Shown here one piece after another: positions 26,671 to 35,679 of a DNA stretch of 64,000 bases. The notes under the pieces are model-generated. The model had not been told where the DNA came from. It made no database searches and saw only the letters and a program-made list of their open reading frames with translations. Source of the stretch: MFZZ01 sp964582715 (lineage in GTDB: Bacteria > Patescibacteriota > Microgenomatia > UBA1406 > GWC2-37-13); contig CAZOSM010000004.1 in assembly GCA_964582715.1 (NCBI GenBank), positions 1 to 64,000 of the forward strand, written 5' to 3'. The position numbers and the translations under genes were made by a program. How positions within the stretch are numbered: the first letter of the stretch is position 1; each line of letters begins with the position of its first letter.

Positions 26671-28020
26671 ATGCAGATAACATTCATGGGCGCCGCTGGA
26701 ACAGTGACTGGTTCATCTTACATTCTTACTTCTGGATCTGGAAGATCAATTCTTATTGATCTTGGTATGTTTCAAGGCACACCAGAAATTGATGCATTAA
26801 ATTATCAACCTTACACGTATGATTGCAGTAAATTAGTTGGAGCGATTTTAACTCATGCTCATCTGGATCATTGTGGCAGACTTCCGATACTTCTTCCAAA
26901 AGGATATAAAGAAAAAATCTGGATGACACCCGCAACGCGTGATCTTGCTCATATTACTATTCTTGATAGTGCCCAGATTGCAAAAGATGAGAAATCTAAA
27001 ATTCTTTACGATAAAAATTTAGCGCAAAAAACCATTGACCGTTTTAAAACAGAAGAATATCGGACAGAGTTCCAGGTAGGTGACTTTGCCGTGGTCTTTC
27101 GAGATGCAGGGCATATACTTGGTTCAGCTATTTTAGAGATAGAAGACAAAAGACCAAACTCAGATTTTAGAAAAATTGTATTTAGTGGGGACTTGGGTAA
27201 TTATCCAGAAGACCTGGTTGAATCAACGGAGTTTATTGATGAAGCTGATGTTGTAGTTATGGAATCAACTTATGGAGATAGACTTCATCCTGAGGAAGAT
27301 GCAATCGCAATGATCCAAAAAGAAATTAATACTATCGAGTCAACTGGTGGAACACTTATGATTCCCTGTTTTGCATTAGAGCGAACTCAAGAGGTTCTAC
27401 ACATGATTATGCATCTTAAAAAAGAGGGAAAAATTAAAGCAGGTACACCTGTATTTTTGGACAGCCCTATGGCAGAGCGCGCAACTATGGTTTATTCTGA
27501 TTATCCACAACTTTTTAATGATCATATTCAGAAAGACTTGGAAGAAGGAGGAATGTTTGAGTTTGTTGGTTTAGATTTTATTGCAAAACGAAGTCAGAGT
27601 AGAGGTCTCCATTTTATGGAAGGACCTAAAGTTATTATCGCTGGAGCTGGAATGATGACGGGAGGTCGTATTGTGGGCCATGCGGCTCATTATTTACCTG
27701 ACTCAAAAAATAGATTGCTCATTGTTGGATATCAAGGAGAGGGAACGTTAGGTAGAGACCTGATGGAAGGAAAGAAGCAGGTCGTTATTGATAGAGAATT
27801 GATTGAAGTACATGCAACAGTCACTGCTACTCATGCAATGAGTTCACATGCTGATCAACACCAGCTTATAGATTGGCTGAAGCACATCAAAGGAACTCAA
27901 AAAGTAATTCTTACCCATGGTGAAGACACAGCCCGGGAAGTACTTGCAAAGCGTATAACCGAGGAGTTGGGAATACAAGAAGTTGAGATGCCTCATATCC
28001 ACGAAGAAATACGTTTTTAA
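26671..28020 (+). CDS. Metallo-beta-lactamase/beta-CASP ribonuclease-like protein
   Basis: 449 aa. Metal-site motifs LTHAHLDHCGRLP and FSGDLGN, then the beta-CASP region and RNA-specificity domain (MMTGGRIVGHAAHYL, ATHAMSSHADQHQLIDWL, ILTHGE). This is the CPSF73-like group of MBL nucleases, probably processing or degrading RNA in the cytoplasm. The start at MQITFMGAAGTVTG matches the family, and TACAAT (26659-26664) lies 6 bases before it; the longer upstream frame is rejected. Confidence 0.9.
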   Translation: MQITFMGAAGTVTGSSYILTSGSGRSILIDLGMFQGTPEIDALNYQPYTYDCSKLVGAILTHAHLDHCGRLPILLPKGYKEKIWMTPATRDLAHITILDSAQIAKDEKSKILYDKNLAQKTIDRFKTEEYRTEFQVGDFAVVFRDAGHILGSAILEIEDKRPNSDFRKIVFSGDLGNYPEDLVESTEFIDEADVVVMESTYGDRLHPEEDAIAMIQKEINTIESTGGTLMIPCFALERTQEVLHMIMHLKKEGKIKAGTPVFLDSPMAERATMVYSDYPQLFNDHIQKDLEEGGMFEFVGLDFIAKRSQSRGLHFMEGPKVIIAGAGMMTGGRIVGHAAHYLPDSKNRLLIVGYQGEGTLGRDLMEGKKQVVIDRELIEVHATVTATHAMSSHADQHQLIDWLKHIKGTQKVILTHGEDTAREVLAKRITEELGIQEVEMPHIHEEIRF

Positions 28021-28105
28021 CTCACATATTTTTAGCAGCTCTATTTTCAAACAAGAACAATTGTAAATAAAAATTGTATTTATCAGGTATACTATTTTTT
28101 TATCT

Positions 28106-29026
28106 ATGAATATTGAAAGTAATTTATTTATTCTCTTTAGCATAATTGTCGGCGGATTTCTTATAGCCGACCTTGGCTACTTTAATAGAAAAGCACACAG
28201 AATAGAGCCTAAAGATGCTCTTATACAATCACTCTTCTGGATTGGTATCGCCTTTGGTTTTGGATTCTTAATATTTTTATTTATGGGGCGTACTGTGGCA
28301 GCAGAATTTATGAGTGCCTATGTGACAGAAAAAATGCTTTCAGTAGATAACTTATTTGTTATCATGCTTATTTTTAGCTTTTTCAAGTTAGAAGAAAAGT
28401 ATCATCATAAGGTTTTGTTCTGGGGAATTATGGGTGCAATTGTGTTTAGAGGGATTTTTATACTTGTTGGTTCTTATATTATTAGTCAGTTTCATTGGGT
28501 ATTGTATATCTTTGGCGCGATTTTAATATTTACAGGAATAAAATTATTCTCAGAGAAAAAGGAAGAACATATTGATTTCAATAAAAATCCTGTTGTAAAG
28601 TTTGCAAAAAAATATTTACCTTTTACCACAAATCATCACGGTGGCAACTTTATTGTCAAAGAAAGTGGAAAGAGGATGTTTACTGTTTTATTTTTAATCG
28701 TTCTTTTGGTTGAATCGACTGATATTATTTTTGCAGTTGATTCTATTCCTGCAGCTTTTGCTATCAGTCAGGACCCATTTATTATTTTTACATCAAATAT
28801 TTTTGCAGTTATGGGATTGCGTGCACTTTTTTTCTTACTTGAAAGTGTTCTCCATAAATTTCATCATCTCCAGAAGGGTTTGTCTTTCATCCTTATTTTT
28901 ATTGGTGGCAAAATGATGTTAGGCCTTTTTCATTTGCACATTTCTTCATTAGCATCTTTTGCAGTAATCATGGGCGTTTTGGCTCTTTCTTTGCTGCTAT
29001 CAGTCCTTTTCCCCAAGAAAATATAA
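28106..29026 (+). CDS. TerC-family membrane protein (Alx/MeeY-like)
   Basis: 306 aa with about nine hydrophobic helices. The family's signature acidic motifs are visible: EKMLSVDNLFVIMLIF and LVESTDIIFAVDSIPAAFAIS. TerC proteins are linked to manganese export and to metalation of secreted proteins. A TATACT hexamer sits 12 bases upstream of the ATG. Confidence 0.92.
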   Translation: MNIESNLFILFSIIVGGFLIADLGYFNRKAHRIEPKDALIQSLFWIGIAFGFGFLIFLFMGRTVAAEFMSAYVTEKMLSVDNLFVIMLIFSFFKLEEKYHHKVLFWGIMGAIVFRGIFILVGSYIISQFHWVLYIFGAILIFTGIKLFSEKKEEHIDFNKNPVVKFAKKYLPFTTNHHGGNFIVKESGKRMFTVLFLIVLLVESTDIIFAVDSIPAAFAISQDPFIIFTSNIFAVMGLRALFFLLESVLHKFHHLQKGLSFILIFIGGKMMLGLFHLHISSLASFAVIMGVLALSLLLSVLFPKKI

Positions 29027-29053
29027 ACCTTCAATGCCTGTTATAATATGGCT

Positions 29054-29857
29054 ATGAAATGGTTAGACAGCTTAGAACGCCGGTTTGGTAATATCCCTCA
29101 TGTCAATATTACTTATTATCTTATCTTTGGCCAGATCTTTGTATTCTTTCTTGTTACTTTTTATACAAGGTATGAGGGTATGTTTACATTGCGGGGAGAT
29201 TTAGTAATGCAGGGACAATTGTGGAGAGTTGTAACTTTTATTTTTGAACCAATTACGCGGAGCTTTATCTTTGCTGCATTTACCTGGTATATCTTTTATA
29301 TGTATGGAACAGTGCTTGAGAGGTTGTGGGGCACATTCAGATATCTAGTGTATATCTTGATTGTAACTCTGGGATCAATAATGGTTTCATTGATTTTTCC
29401 ATATATGCCTATCTCAAATGGTTATATTTTTACATCGATTTTTTTGGCTTTTGCTCACTTATTTCCAGATTACCAGCTCCTCCTATTTTTCATTTTGCCA
29501 GTAAAGGTGAAATGGCTTGCTCTTATTACTTGGATTGGTATCGGAGTAACCTTTCTATTTGGAGATATTCCAACCAAAGTACTTGCTTTGGTCTCTGTAC
29601 TCAATTTTTTGTTGTTCTTTGGAGATGAACTTCTTGATATAGCGAAGCGGACTTCAAAAAAATCTGGAAAAGGCCTGACCCAAAAAATAAACTTAACAAA
29701 AGAAAAACCAGAACATGTATGTAGTGTATGTGGCAAAAATAATAGAGATAATCCTGACATGGGAATCCGGTATTGTAGTAAATGTACACCAGAGAAATGT
29801 TTTTGTGAAGAAGACTTTTTAAAACACGCTGGAACTCATGCAAAGGTTGTTAATTGA
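29054..29857 (+). CDS. Rhomboid-like membrane protein with C-terminal zinc ribbon, probably not a protease
   Basis: 267 aa. Five or six hydrophobic helices fill residues 15-190 in a rhomboid-like layout, including a WRVVTFIFEP turn and a WYIFYMYGTVLERLWGTFRY helix pair as in rhomboid-fold proteins. The catalytic GxSG is absent (NGYIFTSIF occupies that place), so it is more likely a pseudoprotease. The cytoplasmic tail has two CxxC-type pairs (CSVCGKNNRDN, CSKCTPEKCFCEED) forming a zinc ribbon. TATAAT is at 29042-29047, favouring the ATG at 29054 over 29048. Its stop overlaps the large convergent gene by 22 bases. Function unknown. Confidence 0.7.
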   Translation: MKWLDSLERRFGNIPHVNITYYLIFGQIFVFFLVTFYTRYEGMFTLRGDLVMQGQLWRVVTFIFEPITRSFIFAAFTWYIFYMYGTVLERLWGTFRYLVYILIVTLGSIMVSLIFPYMPISNGYIFTSIFLAFAHLFPDYQLLLFFILPVKVKWLALITWIGIGVTFLFGDIPTKVLALVSVLNFLLFFGDELLDIAKRTSKKSGKGLTQKINLTKEKPEHVCSVCGKNNRDNPDMGIRYCSKCTPEKCFCEEDFLKHAGTHAKVVN

Positions 29858-32800
29858 TCTTCCTTTTTTACTTGCTGAGGAATAAAAATCTGCAAATCTT
29901 GAATAAAGAACATAAATTGGACTAGAGGGAAGAGCGTCTGAACAACGGTATCATCATATTTCCCAAAAGTATCATTTTTTAGCTCTTCTGGCGATACATC
30001 TAATTCATTAGTAAAATCCATATCTGTTGTAAAAGAAGTCTCTTTGTTTGTATTCTGTAGGAAAGCTAATATATCTGTAATTTGTTGAATGAGTAGAATA
30101 AAGCTTATTACTTCTTCCTGTTGTAACATAAGAATATTAAATTTCTTGTCTTCTTTTGGAGTATTATCTACTTCTGGTGAGATCTGTCCATCTTTTATTT
30201 CTTGAGAAGGATCTGTGTATTCATCTACTGGTAAAGCAAGTATCATAACTGGGATAATTTCTTGATCTTGAACAAGTTCCTCGATCACGTCAACAAGATT
30301 TGCTTCAGTTGCTTCTACAGGAATAACTTCGATTTCTTCATCAGGAACAATAAACTCTCCAACTTCTGAGGTAACTGACACAGTAGTCTCAACAACTGCC
30401 GGTATATCTTCAGTATCTTGAGGACCTTCGTCAGATAGTTCAGGCTCATTTTGTTGAGTAATCTTCACTTCATTATCTGCAACAGCCTTTGGCTCATGTT
30501 GATCTGAAAATAATTCCATGAGAAATTGTGCAAAGGAGTCTTCTTCAAGAGGAATAAACGTGGGTGTTATGTCCTCTGCTGGATTATTAACTAATGTTTC
30601 CTCACCCACTTCATCGAAAGTATCGAGTACGACTTCATTTACATCTTCATCTATTTTTTCAGAAATAACTGGTGAGATATATATTGTTTCTGTATCTATC
30701 TCTTGTTGTTCTGCTACTAATACTTCTGGATCTCCATTTTGCTGTAAATCAGTAGCCTCTAATATTACATCTGTAGATTCAGCTGGTGTTTCTTCAGTAA
30801 ATTTTTGTACATTTTCTAATTCAGATCTTTCAGTCTGAGTACCCAGCTCAATATTAATTGATTCAGCAATTTCAGAAACTTCAGTCAATTCCATCTCTTC
30901 ACGGGCTTCTTCCGTTTTATCATCAAGTACTCGATCAACAACTTCATATATTTTTTCGGCAGGATCTGAAGTAATTTCAATGGGCATCTCTTGATCTTTT
31001 GTAAATTCTATTGCTTCAGGTATATCTAAGGTTGTATCTTCTTGTATTAGAGATACTGTTTCATTTACACTTTCATCCGTCAGCTCATCAAGAGAAAAAA
31101 GCGTTTCGGTATGACCGCTTGGAAACTGATCTATGTCTTTATTCTCTACAGTTGGGATTGATTCACTTGAATCCAGAGTATCCGTTATTGGTATAGCTTG
31201 TTCAACCGTTACGGTATCAGCAGTATGATCGCCATTACTTATTGTATCTTCAATTGATTTAGATTGAGCATCTGTTTTGGGAATAGATATAGGTGGAGCA
31301 TCAGAGTTAGCCCCATGATCAGTTTCATGAGATATGGGTTCTGGAGATTGTGTCTCTTGCATAGGTGATTGTGGAGTGTCTTCTTCTCTGATCACTTGTG
31401 GTATGGGTATGGTTTGTTCAAGAGAGTCAACATGAGGTTCATTATCTGGTCTGATAAACGTATGAACTTCTGATTGTTGGCGAGCTGAAGTATCTGCTTT
31501 TGTCGCTTGTTCAGCTACAGGAGAGGATGGCTGTTCTTCTCCAAAAGCAGGAATGGGAATATCTTGTTCTAAAGATGTAACATTATCGTCTGTCCTGTTA
31601 TTGTCTTCAATAAACCTGTCTTGCTGTCGTGGAGTAGGTGGCGCTGGTTCCTGATAAGCTGGTTGATTGGTTTGTTCCTGAGGAAGTCTCACTTCTGTAT
31701 CTTGAGATAAATAAGGTGGAGATGCGACAGAGGTTTCAGACTCATGTGTATTCCTCATTTTATGTCGTTCTATACGTTGTTGAGTTGCGTTATCAACCAC
31801 TTGTTCTACTGTACGATACTCTTCTGCATCTGATTGTTTCGAATCGCTTACTTCATACGTTTTTGGTGGGTTAGCAGTGGCCTCAGTTTGGGCCTGAGAA
31901 TCTTTGGTTATGTTGCTAGGTATCTCAGTATTATTCAGTGAATGTGTTTTGTCGGCTATTACATCATTTTTTCTAATATCTGATTTCTGTTGAGGCTGTT
32001 TCTTTGAAGCTACAGTAGATCGATCGGATGGAGGAGGACCTGAGGGCCTTGTTTGTTTAGGTTTAGATCTATTTGAAGGTGGTTCTGGAGCTACATGAGT
32101 ATTCTGTGAATTATGCTCTACAGTTTCAGCTAGCTTTACTTCTGCATTTGACTCATACGTCGGTGTAGGCTTAGATTCTGGCCTGCGTTGCTGTGTCTCT
32201 TGATGATTTATACTTCTGGAAGAATTTTCATTTACATCAGGCGTTGGTTTAGATTCAGTTACTGTAGATACAGTAGCTCTATCCTCTTGATGTTTTTGTT
32301 GCTCTTCAGTTTGAGATCTACTATTAGTTGGCTCAACTGGTGGAGATGAAGGTTTTTCTGCAACAGGAGGCACGGGTTGCGTGTCTGGTTGAGCATTTCT
32401 TGTCTGTTGAGTTTTTTCTCTCATCATTTGTTGGATATGTGGTGGAATAATTCGTTCTTTTGGAGTGGATATCTCTGGAGCTAGGTTTTCAACTGGAGGT
32501 ATTTCTTTTTCTCTATCTTGAGGCTGTGATGCTTCTTCTTTACTCCCATCAATTGCTGCCTGGTTTACCATTTTGGCAATATGATCAGGTATTGTCCTTG
32601 TTGGAGGTTTATCAACATCAGGAAGTTCAGGTTCACTAGAATGAGCAGTTGTTTCTTGCAATGATTTTGTAGCGGATTTTCTGTTAGATACATTTTCTTT
32701 AGGCTCTGATATTGTTTGTGATGTTTCTGTTTTTTGTGCTGTCATTTTTTTTTGCAAATGAGGAGGAATAATACGTTCTGAAGGGTTAGTAGTTTGAGTT

Positions 32801-33324
32801 TCCTGGCTATTAGTAGTTAGTGTTTTTATTTTATTCCCTTCTATTGAAGTTTCTTGTTGTCTTGAAGTAGCGCCATCTTCAACTGAAGGACTCTCATCTC
32901 GTTTATTCATAAAACTTTCACTATCAGGTATTTTTTTACCTTTTACATATGTGCCTTCTAATTCACTTTTGAGTTTTTCCATTTGAGCATTATTGGAGCT
33001 TTCAGTAGTGGTCGTAAGTAGATCTGAATCAGCAGCTTGTTTCTGTAAACAAAGAGCTGCCAACGCACAAATATCACAATTTGTATGATCTATGGTAGGA
33101 TCCTTCGACGGATCATAATCTTTATTTGTAGTTTGAGTTATTGTGCCACCACTAGCAAGAAAATCACTTCGTTTGGAACTAAAAACCGCTCCCTCCATCA
33201 GAGCTGGATTCATATTCATAATATCTCGAGCTAAACCGATTGAAGAATCAACGGTTGCAATTTGTTCTTGAGTAAATTGCACTTCTTGGCCTAATTGTGC
33301 TTCTAATAGTGCTTCGTCTTCCAT
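29836..33324 (-). CDS. Giant acidic, largely disordered protein with repeated short motifs
   Basis: 1,162 aa, rich in Glu, Thr, Ser, Pro, Gln and Asp. A short structured head (1-60) is followed by a possible metal site H80-x2-C83-x2-C86-x5-C92 (THTNCDICALAALC region). Three copies of an IPPH-like motif occur near 183-194, 243-252 and 290-301 (IIPPHLQKKM, TIPDHIAKMV, IIPPHIQQMM), and later a repeated [SV]EQ-x-IPIP motif (three copies, 560-740). The C-terminal 100 residues contain two hydrophobic helical stretches (VISFILLIQQITDILAFL, LFPLVQFMFFIQDLQIFI). No signal peptide. It looks like a scaffold that docks partners through short linear motifs. It has its own promoter and a structured 5' leader shared with the FTR1 gene. 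No known family recognised. Confidence 0.75.
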   Translation of the reverse strand: MEDEALLEAQLGQEVQFTQEQIATVDSSIGLARDIMNMNPALMEGAVFSSKRSDFLASGGTITQTTNKDYDPSKDPTIDHTNCDICALAALCLQKQAADSDLLTTTTESSNNAQMEKLKSELEGTYVKGKKIPDSESFMNKRDESPSVEDGATSRQQETSIEGNKIKTLTTNSQETQTTNPSERIIPPHLQKKMTAQKTETSQTISEPKENVSNRKSATKSLQETTAHSSEPELPDVDKPPTRTIPDHIAKMVNQAAIDGSKEEASQPQDREKEIPPVENLAPEISTPKERIIPPHIQQMMREKTQQTRNAQPDTQPVPPVAEKPSSPPVEPTNSRSQTEEQQKHQEDRATVSTVTESKPTPDVNENSSRSINHQETQQRRPESKPTPTYESNAEVKLAETVEHNSQNTHVAPEPPSNRSKPKQTRPSGPPPSDRSTVASKKQPQQKSDIRKNDVIADKTHSLNNTEIPSNITKDSQAQTEATANPPKTYEVSDSKQSDAEEYRTVEQVVDNATQQRIERHKMRNTHESETSVASPPYLSQDTEVRLPQEQTNQPAYQEPAPPTPRQQDRFIEDNNRTDDNVTSLEQDIPIPAFGEEQPSSPVAEQATKADTSARQQSEVHTFIRPDNEPHVDSLEQTIPIPQVIREEDTPQSPMQETQSPEPISHETDHGANSDAPPISIPKTDAQSKSIEDTISNGDHTADTVTVEQAIPITDTLDSSESIPTVENKDIDQFPSGHTETLFSLDELTDESVNETVSLIQEDTTLDIPEAIEFTKDQEMPIEITSDPAEKIYEVVDRVLDDKTEEAREEMELTEVSEIAESINIELGTQTERSELENVQKFTEETPAESTDVILEATDLQQNGDPEVLVAEQQEIDTETIYISPVISEKIDEDVNEVVLDTFDEVGEETLVNNPAEDITPTFIPLEEDSFAQFLMELFSDQHEPKAVADNEVKITQQNEPELSDEGPQDTEDIPAVVETTVSVTSEVGEFIVPDEEIEVIPVEATEANLVDVIEELVQDQEIIPVMILALPVDEYTDPSQEIKDGQISPEVDNTPKEDKKFNILMLQQEEVISFILLIQQITDILAFLQNTNKETSFTTDMDFTNELDVSPEELKNDTFGKYDDTVVQTLFPLVQFMFFIQDLQIFIPQQVKKEDQLTTFA

Positions 33325-33330
33325 TAATAA

Positions 33331-33447
33331 TCAAAAAAACGCCCCATATAAAGGTCGTTCATTATAAGTTGGTAAATAAAAATAGGATCTTTGAGGCTGG
33401 GAGCAATTCCTCAATGCTTTATCTCCCTTTAGGAAAAAAACATTGCA
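33331..33447 (-). ncRNA. Structured 5' leader, copy B (riboswitch-like)
   Basis: Read on the minus strand: TGCAATG (33447-33441), a T-run, then CTAAAGGGAG; arm 1 GGGAG (33427-33423) pairs with CTCCC (33403-33399), and arm 2 TTGAGG (33414-33409) pairs with CCTCAA (33396-33391). The arms are interleaved, so they form a pseudoknot or two alternative hairpins. The same layout occurs at 37644-37699. Downstream a weak hairpin (AACGACC with GGGGCGTT) followed by a run of seven U lies 8 bases before the start codon and could be a terminator-type expression platform. Confidence 0.6.
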
Positions 33448-33483
33448 AATATATATACACAATAATCTAATTCAACTAGAACT

Positions 33484-33512
33484 ATTATAAAGAACTGAGT
33501 AGTCTTATTCAA
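33484..33512 (-). promoter_or_regulatory. Sigma70-type promoter of the giant acidic protein gene
   Basis: On the minus strand, TTGAAT (33512-33507) and TATAAT (33489-33484) are separated by 17 bases. Transcription would begin near 33477 and give a leader of about 150 bases containing the structured element, in contrast with the near-zero leaders of most genes here. Confidence 0.7.
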
Positions 33513-33561
33513 CCTGGTCCATCTTTGTATTCGGTCTACAATTAGTGTATAATGGGTTATT

Positions 33562-33855
33562 ATGAACACTACTTTACCCAGACTAACTTCTCGTACATGT
33601 CATCGATGTGGCAGTAAGCTTATTCTAGTGGATGAAAAGATAGAAACTGTACCAGGGCAATATGGCCCAGTGACTACTTCAACATATCATTGTTCCGATG
33701 AAGAGTGTCAAAAAACAATAGATAAAGATATAGAAAAGATGAAAAAACAAAAAGAAGAGAAAGAATTAGCAAATAAAAAAAGACAAGAACGTATTACAGA
33801 AAGCAGGAAAAAAGCTAAAGAACAAAAAGAAGCAGCGAAAGCTATTAAAATGTGA
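33562..33855 (+). CDS. Small zinc-ribbon protein with charged coiled-coil tail
   Basis: 97 aa. The first half is a zinc ribbon (CHRCGSKLIL ... YHCSDEECQK), the second half is almost entirely Lys, Glu, Gln and Ala in a helical heptad-like pattern. TATAAT (33548-33553) is 8 bases before the ATG. It is probably a nucleic-acid or ribosome-associated protein by analogy with other ribbon-plus-basic-helix proteins; no firm family. It precedes a DEAD-box helicase gene by 92 bases. Confidence 0.75.
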   Translation: MNTTLPRLTSRTCHRCGSKLILVDEKIETVPGQYGPVTTSTYHCSDEECQKTIDKDIEKMKKQKEEKELANKKRQERITESRKKAKEQKEAAKAIKM

Positions 33856-33947
33856 TATAATATATCATTGTTTGATAGCATCTGCTGACTTCATAAAATA
33901 TATCTCTGCGGGTTCTACTCTACAATCATTTTAAATTTTATTCTCAT

Positions 33948-35132
33948 ATGTACAATAAGTCGTATAGACGTAATTCCTTTAGAAGGAAACCTAATTTTAA
34001 TAACCGTTATGGAAACAGAAGATCTTCTGTTGTTTCTTATGAAGCTAAATACATTAAAAAAGCTAAAGATGTAGTTCAGGAGGAAGCTTATGCTCCAAGT
34101 AAGCCATATGCATCATTTCAGATTAATGAAATATTAAAAGGAAATATTGCTAAAGCTGGTTATGTCAATCCAACTCCAATTCAAGATAGTGCAATTGATC
34201 ATATCTTGGATGGTAAAGATGTTATTGGAATAGCTAATACAGGTACTGGTAAAACAGCAGCATTTTTAATCCCTCTTTTGCATAAAACTGCACAAGATAA
34301 AAGTAATAGAACTCTTATTGTCGTTCCAACTAGAGAACTTGCAGCCCAAATTCGAGATGAGATGAGAAAACTTTCGTATGGAATGCAGATGTATGCAACT
34401 CTCATTATTGGAGGAGCTGCTATGCGACAACAGGTATTTGAACTGAGGAGAAATCCACAGTTTATTATTGGTACACCTGGAAGAATTAAAGATCTTATAG
34501 AGAAGAGAATTCTAAATCTTTCACACTTCAATAACATTGTGTTGGATGAAGTAGATCGAATGCTCGATATGGGTTTTATTCAAGATATACGTTATCTTAT
34601 CTCACTGTTACCACAAGAAAGACAATCATTGTTTTTCTCAGCAACCTTATCTAATGAAATAAGATCTCTTATTAATACCTTTGTTAAAAATCCAGTCACT
34701 GTTTCTGTAAAGACTCATGATACTACAGATAATGTTGATCAAGATGTCGTTCGGGTAAAATTCGGGACACCAAAAATTAATGTTCTTGAAGATCTTCTTA
34801 AAAAAGATGAATTTAAGAAAGTACTTATTTTTGGAAAAACCAAAAGAGGAGTAGAATACTTATCTCGTGCATTATTTAAAAAAGGTTTCAAGGTAAATTC
34901 AATTCATGGTGATAAGCCACAATCAAAACGAAATATGGCAATACGACTCTTTGAACAGAATGTCATAGATATTTTAGTGGCAACAGATGTAGCTTCACGC
35001 GGTATAGATATCTCAGATATAACTCACGTCATTAACTATGATGAGCCTGCAACCTATGAAGACTATATTCATAGAATTGGAAGAACTGGCCGTGCCAATA
35101 AAAAAGGTACAGCCCTTACCTTTCTTGAATAA
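33948..35132 (+). CDS. DEAD-box RNA helicase
   Basis: 394 aa. A short basic Arg/Asn-rich N-terminus (YRRNSFRRKPNFNNRYGNRR) precedes both RecA lobes with all motifs: Q motif (PTPIQDSAIDHI), I ANTGTGKTAAF, Ia PTRELAAQI, Ib GTPGR, II DEVD (a tolerated variant of DEAD), III SAT, IV LIFGKT, V ATDVASRGIDI and VI HRIGRTGRA. It ends just after motif VI, without a C-terminal extension. Probably acts in RNA degradation or ribosome assembly, and the upstream zinc-ribbon gene may be co-transcribed. Confidence 0.93.
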   Translation: MYNKSYRRNSFRRKPNFNNRYGNRRSSVVSYEAKYIKKAKDVVQEEAYAPSKPYASFQINEILKGNIAKAGYVNPTPIQDSAIDHILDGKDVIGIANTGTGKTAAFLIPLLHKTAQDKSNRTLIVVPTRELAAQIRDEMRKLSYGMQMYATLIIGGAAMRQQVFELRRNPQFIIGTPGRIKDLIEKRILNLSHFNNIVLDEVDRMLDMGFIQDIRYLISLLPQERQSLFFSATLSNEIRSLINTFVKNPVTVSVKTHDTTDNVDQDVVRVKFGTPKINVLEDLLKKDEFKKVLIFGKTKRGVEYLSRALFKKGFKVNSIHGDKPQSKRNMAIRLFEQNVIDILVATDVASRGIDISDITHVINYDEPATYEDYIHRIGRTGRANKKGTALTFLE

Positions 35133-35138
35133 TCTTTC

Positions 35139-35285
35139 TTAAAACACTAAACGCCAGATCATAATTAGGATTATGATTGCGGCAATGGTTCCTAAAATAT
35201 TATTGGGTAATGGAATAAAACTAAAAAATATATTCGCAATTACTATAAATAATATGAGTCCTAGAATAAGTTCAAGTATGCCCAT
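35139..35285 (-). CDS. Small membrane peptide, 48 aa
   Basis: MGILELILGLILFIVIANIF then FSFIPLPNNILGTIAAIIILIMIWRLVF: two hydrophobic helices joined by a short IPLPNN turn. The start is supported by a GAGGTG Shine-Dalgarno 5-6 bases upstream (35291-35296 on the opposite strand). It converges on the helicase, 6 bases from its stop. Function unknown; the same size and strong ribosome-binding site are shared with other small membrane proteins of this window. Confidence 0.7.
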   Translation of the reverse strand: MGILELILGLILFIVIANIFFSFIPLPNNILGTIAAIIILIMIWRLVF

Positions 35286-35376
35286 GTATTCACCTCGTTT
35301 CTGAAGTTAATTTATAATGTGTTTTTCTTAATATAGCTTTATAATAAAGTACAAAAGTAAGAGTAATGTAAAATAT

Positions 35377-35679
35377 ATGACTTTTTTTGAAAATGTATAC
35401 GCTCAGCTTAGGAAGGTCCCAAAAGGGAAAGTGGTTACTTATGGACAACTGGCTAAAATGGCTGGAAGCCCAAAGGCAGCCCGCGCTGTTGGAATGTGCA
35501 TGCGTAATAATCCGGATGCACCACGTACTCCTTGTCATCGGGTGGTTGCCTCCGATGGTAGCTTACATGGCTATTCTGGTGGTGATGGTATACCTACAAA
35601 AAAGAACATGCTTCTTGAAGAAGGAGTTGTCTTTAAAGGAGACAAGGTTGATTTGAATAAATCACAGTGGAAGATTTAA
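35377..35679 (+). CDS. Methylated-DNA-protein-cysteine methyltransferase, catalytic domain only
   Basis: 100 aa corresponding to the C-terminal DNA-binding domain of Ogt/MGMT: VPKGKVVTYGQLAKMAGSPKAARAVGMCMRNNP, the active PCHRVV with its acceptor cysteine, and GYSGGDGIPTKKNMLLEEG. The N-terminal domain is missing, as in short Ogt and alkyltransferase-like proteins, but those lack the cysteine, so this one is probably active in removing O6-alkyl groups from guanine. It overlaps the convergent BipA gene by 4 bases. Confidence 0.92.
   Translation: MTFFENVYAQLRKVPKGKVVTYGQLAKMAGSPKAARAVGMCMRNNPDAPRTPCHRVVASDGSLHGYSGGDGIPTKKNMLLEEGVVFKGDKVDLNKSQWKI

Noticed and set aside
31638..31874. Plus-strand frames inside the giant acidic gene
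   Set aside because: Low-complexity codons give several antisense frames; none has a recognisable domain or start signal.
33361..33366. TATAAT on the minus strand as the real promoter of the giant acidic gene
   Set aside because: No -35-like hexamer lies 16-18 bases upstream (GATCCT there), while the pair at 33484-33512 is good. A secondary promoter cannot be fully excluded.
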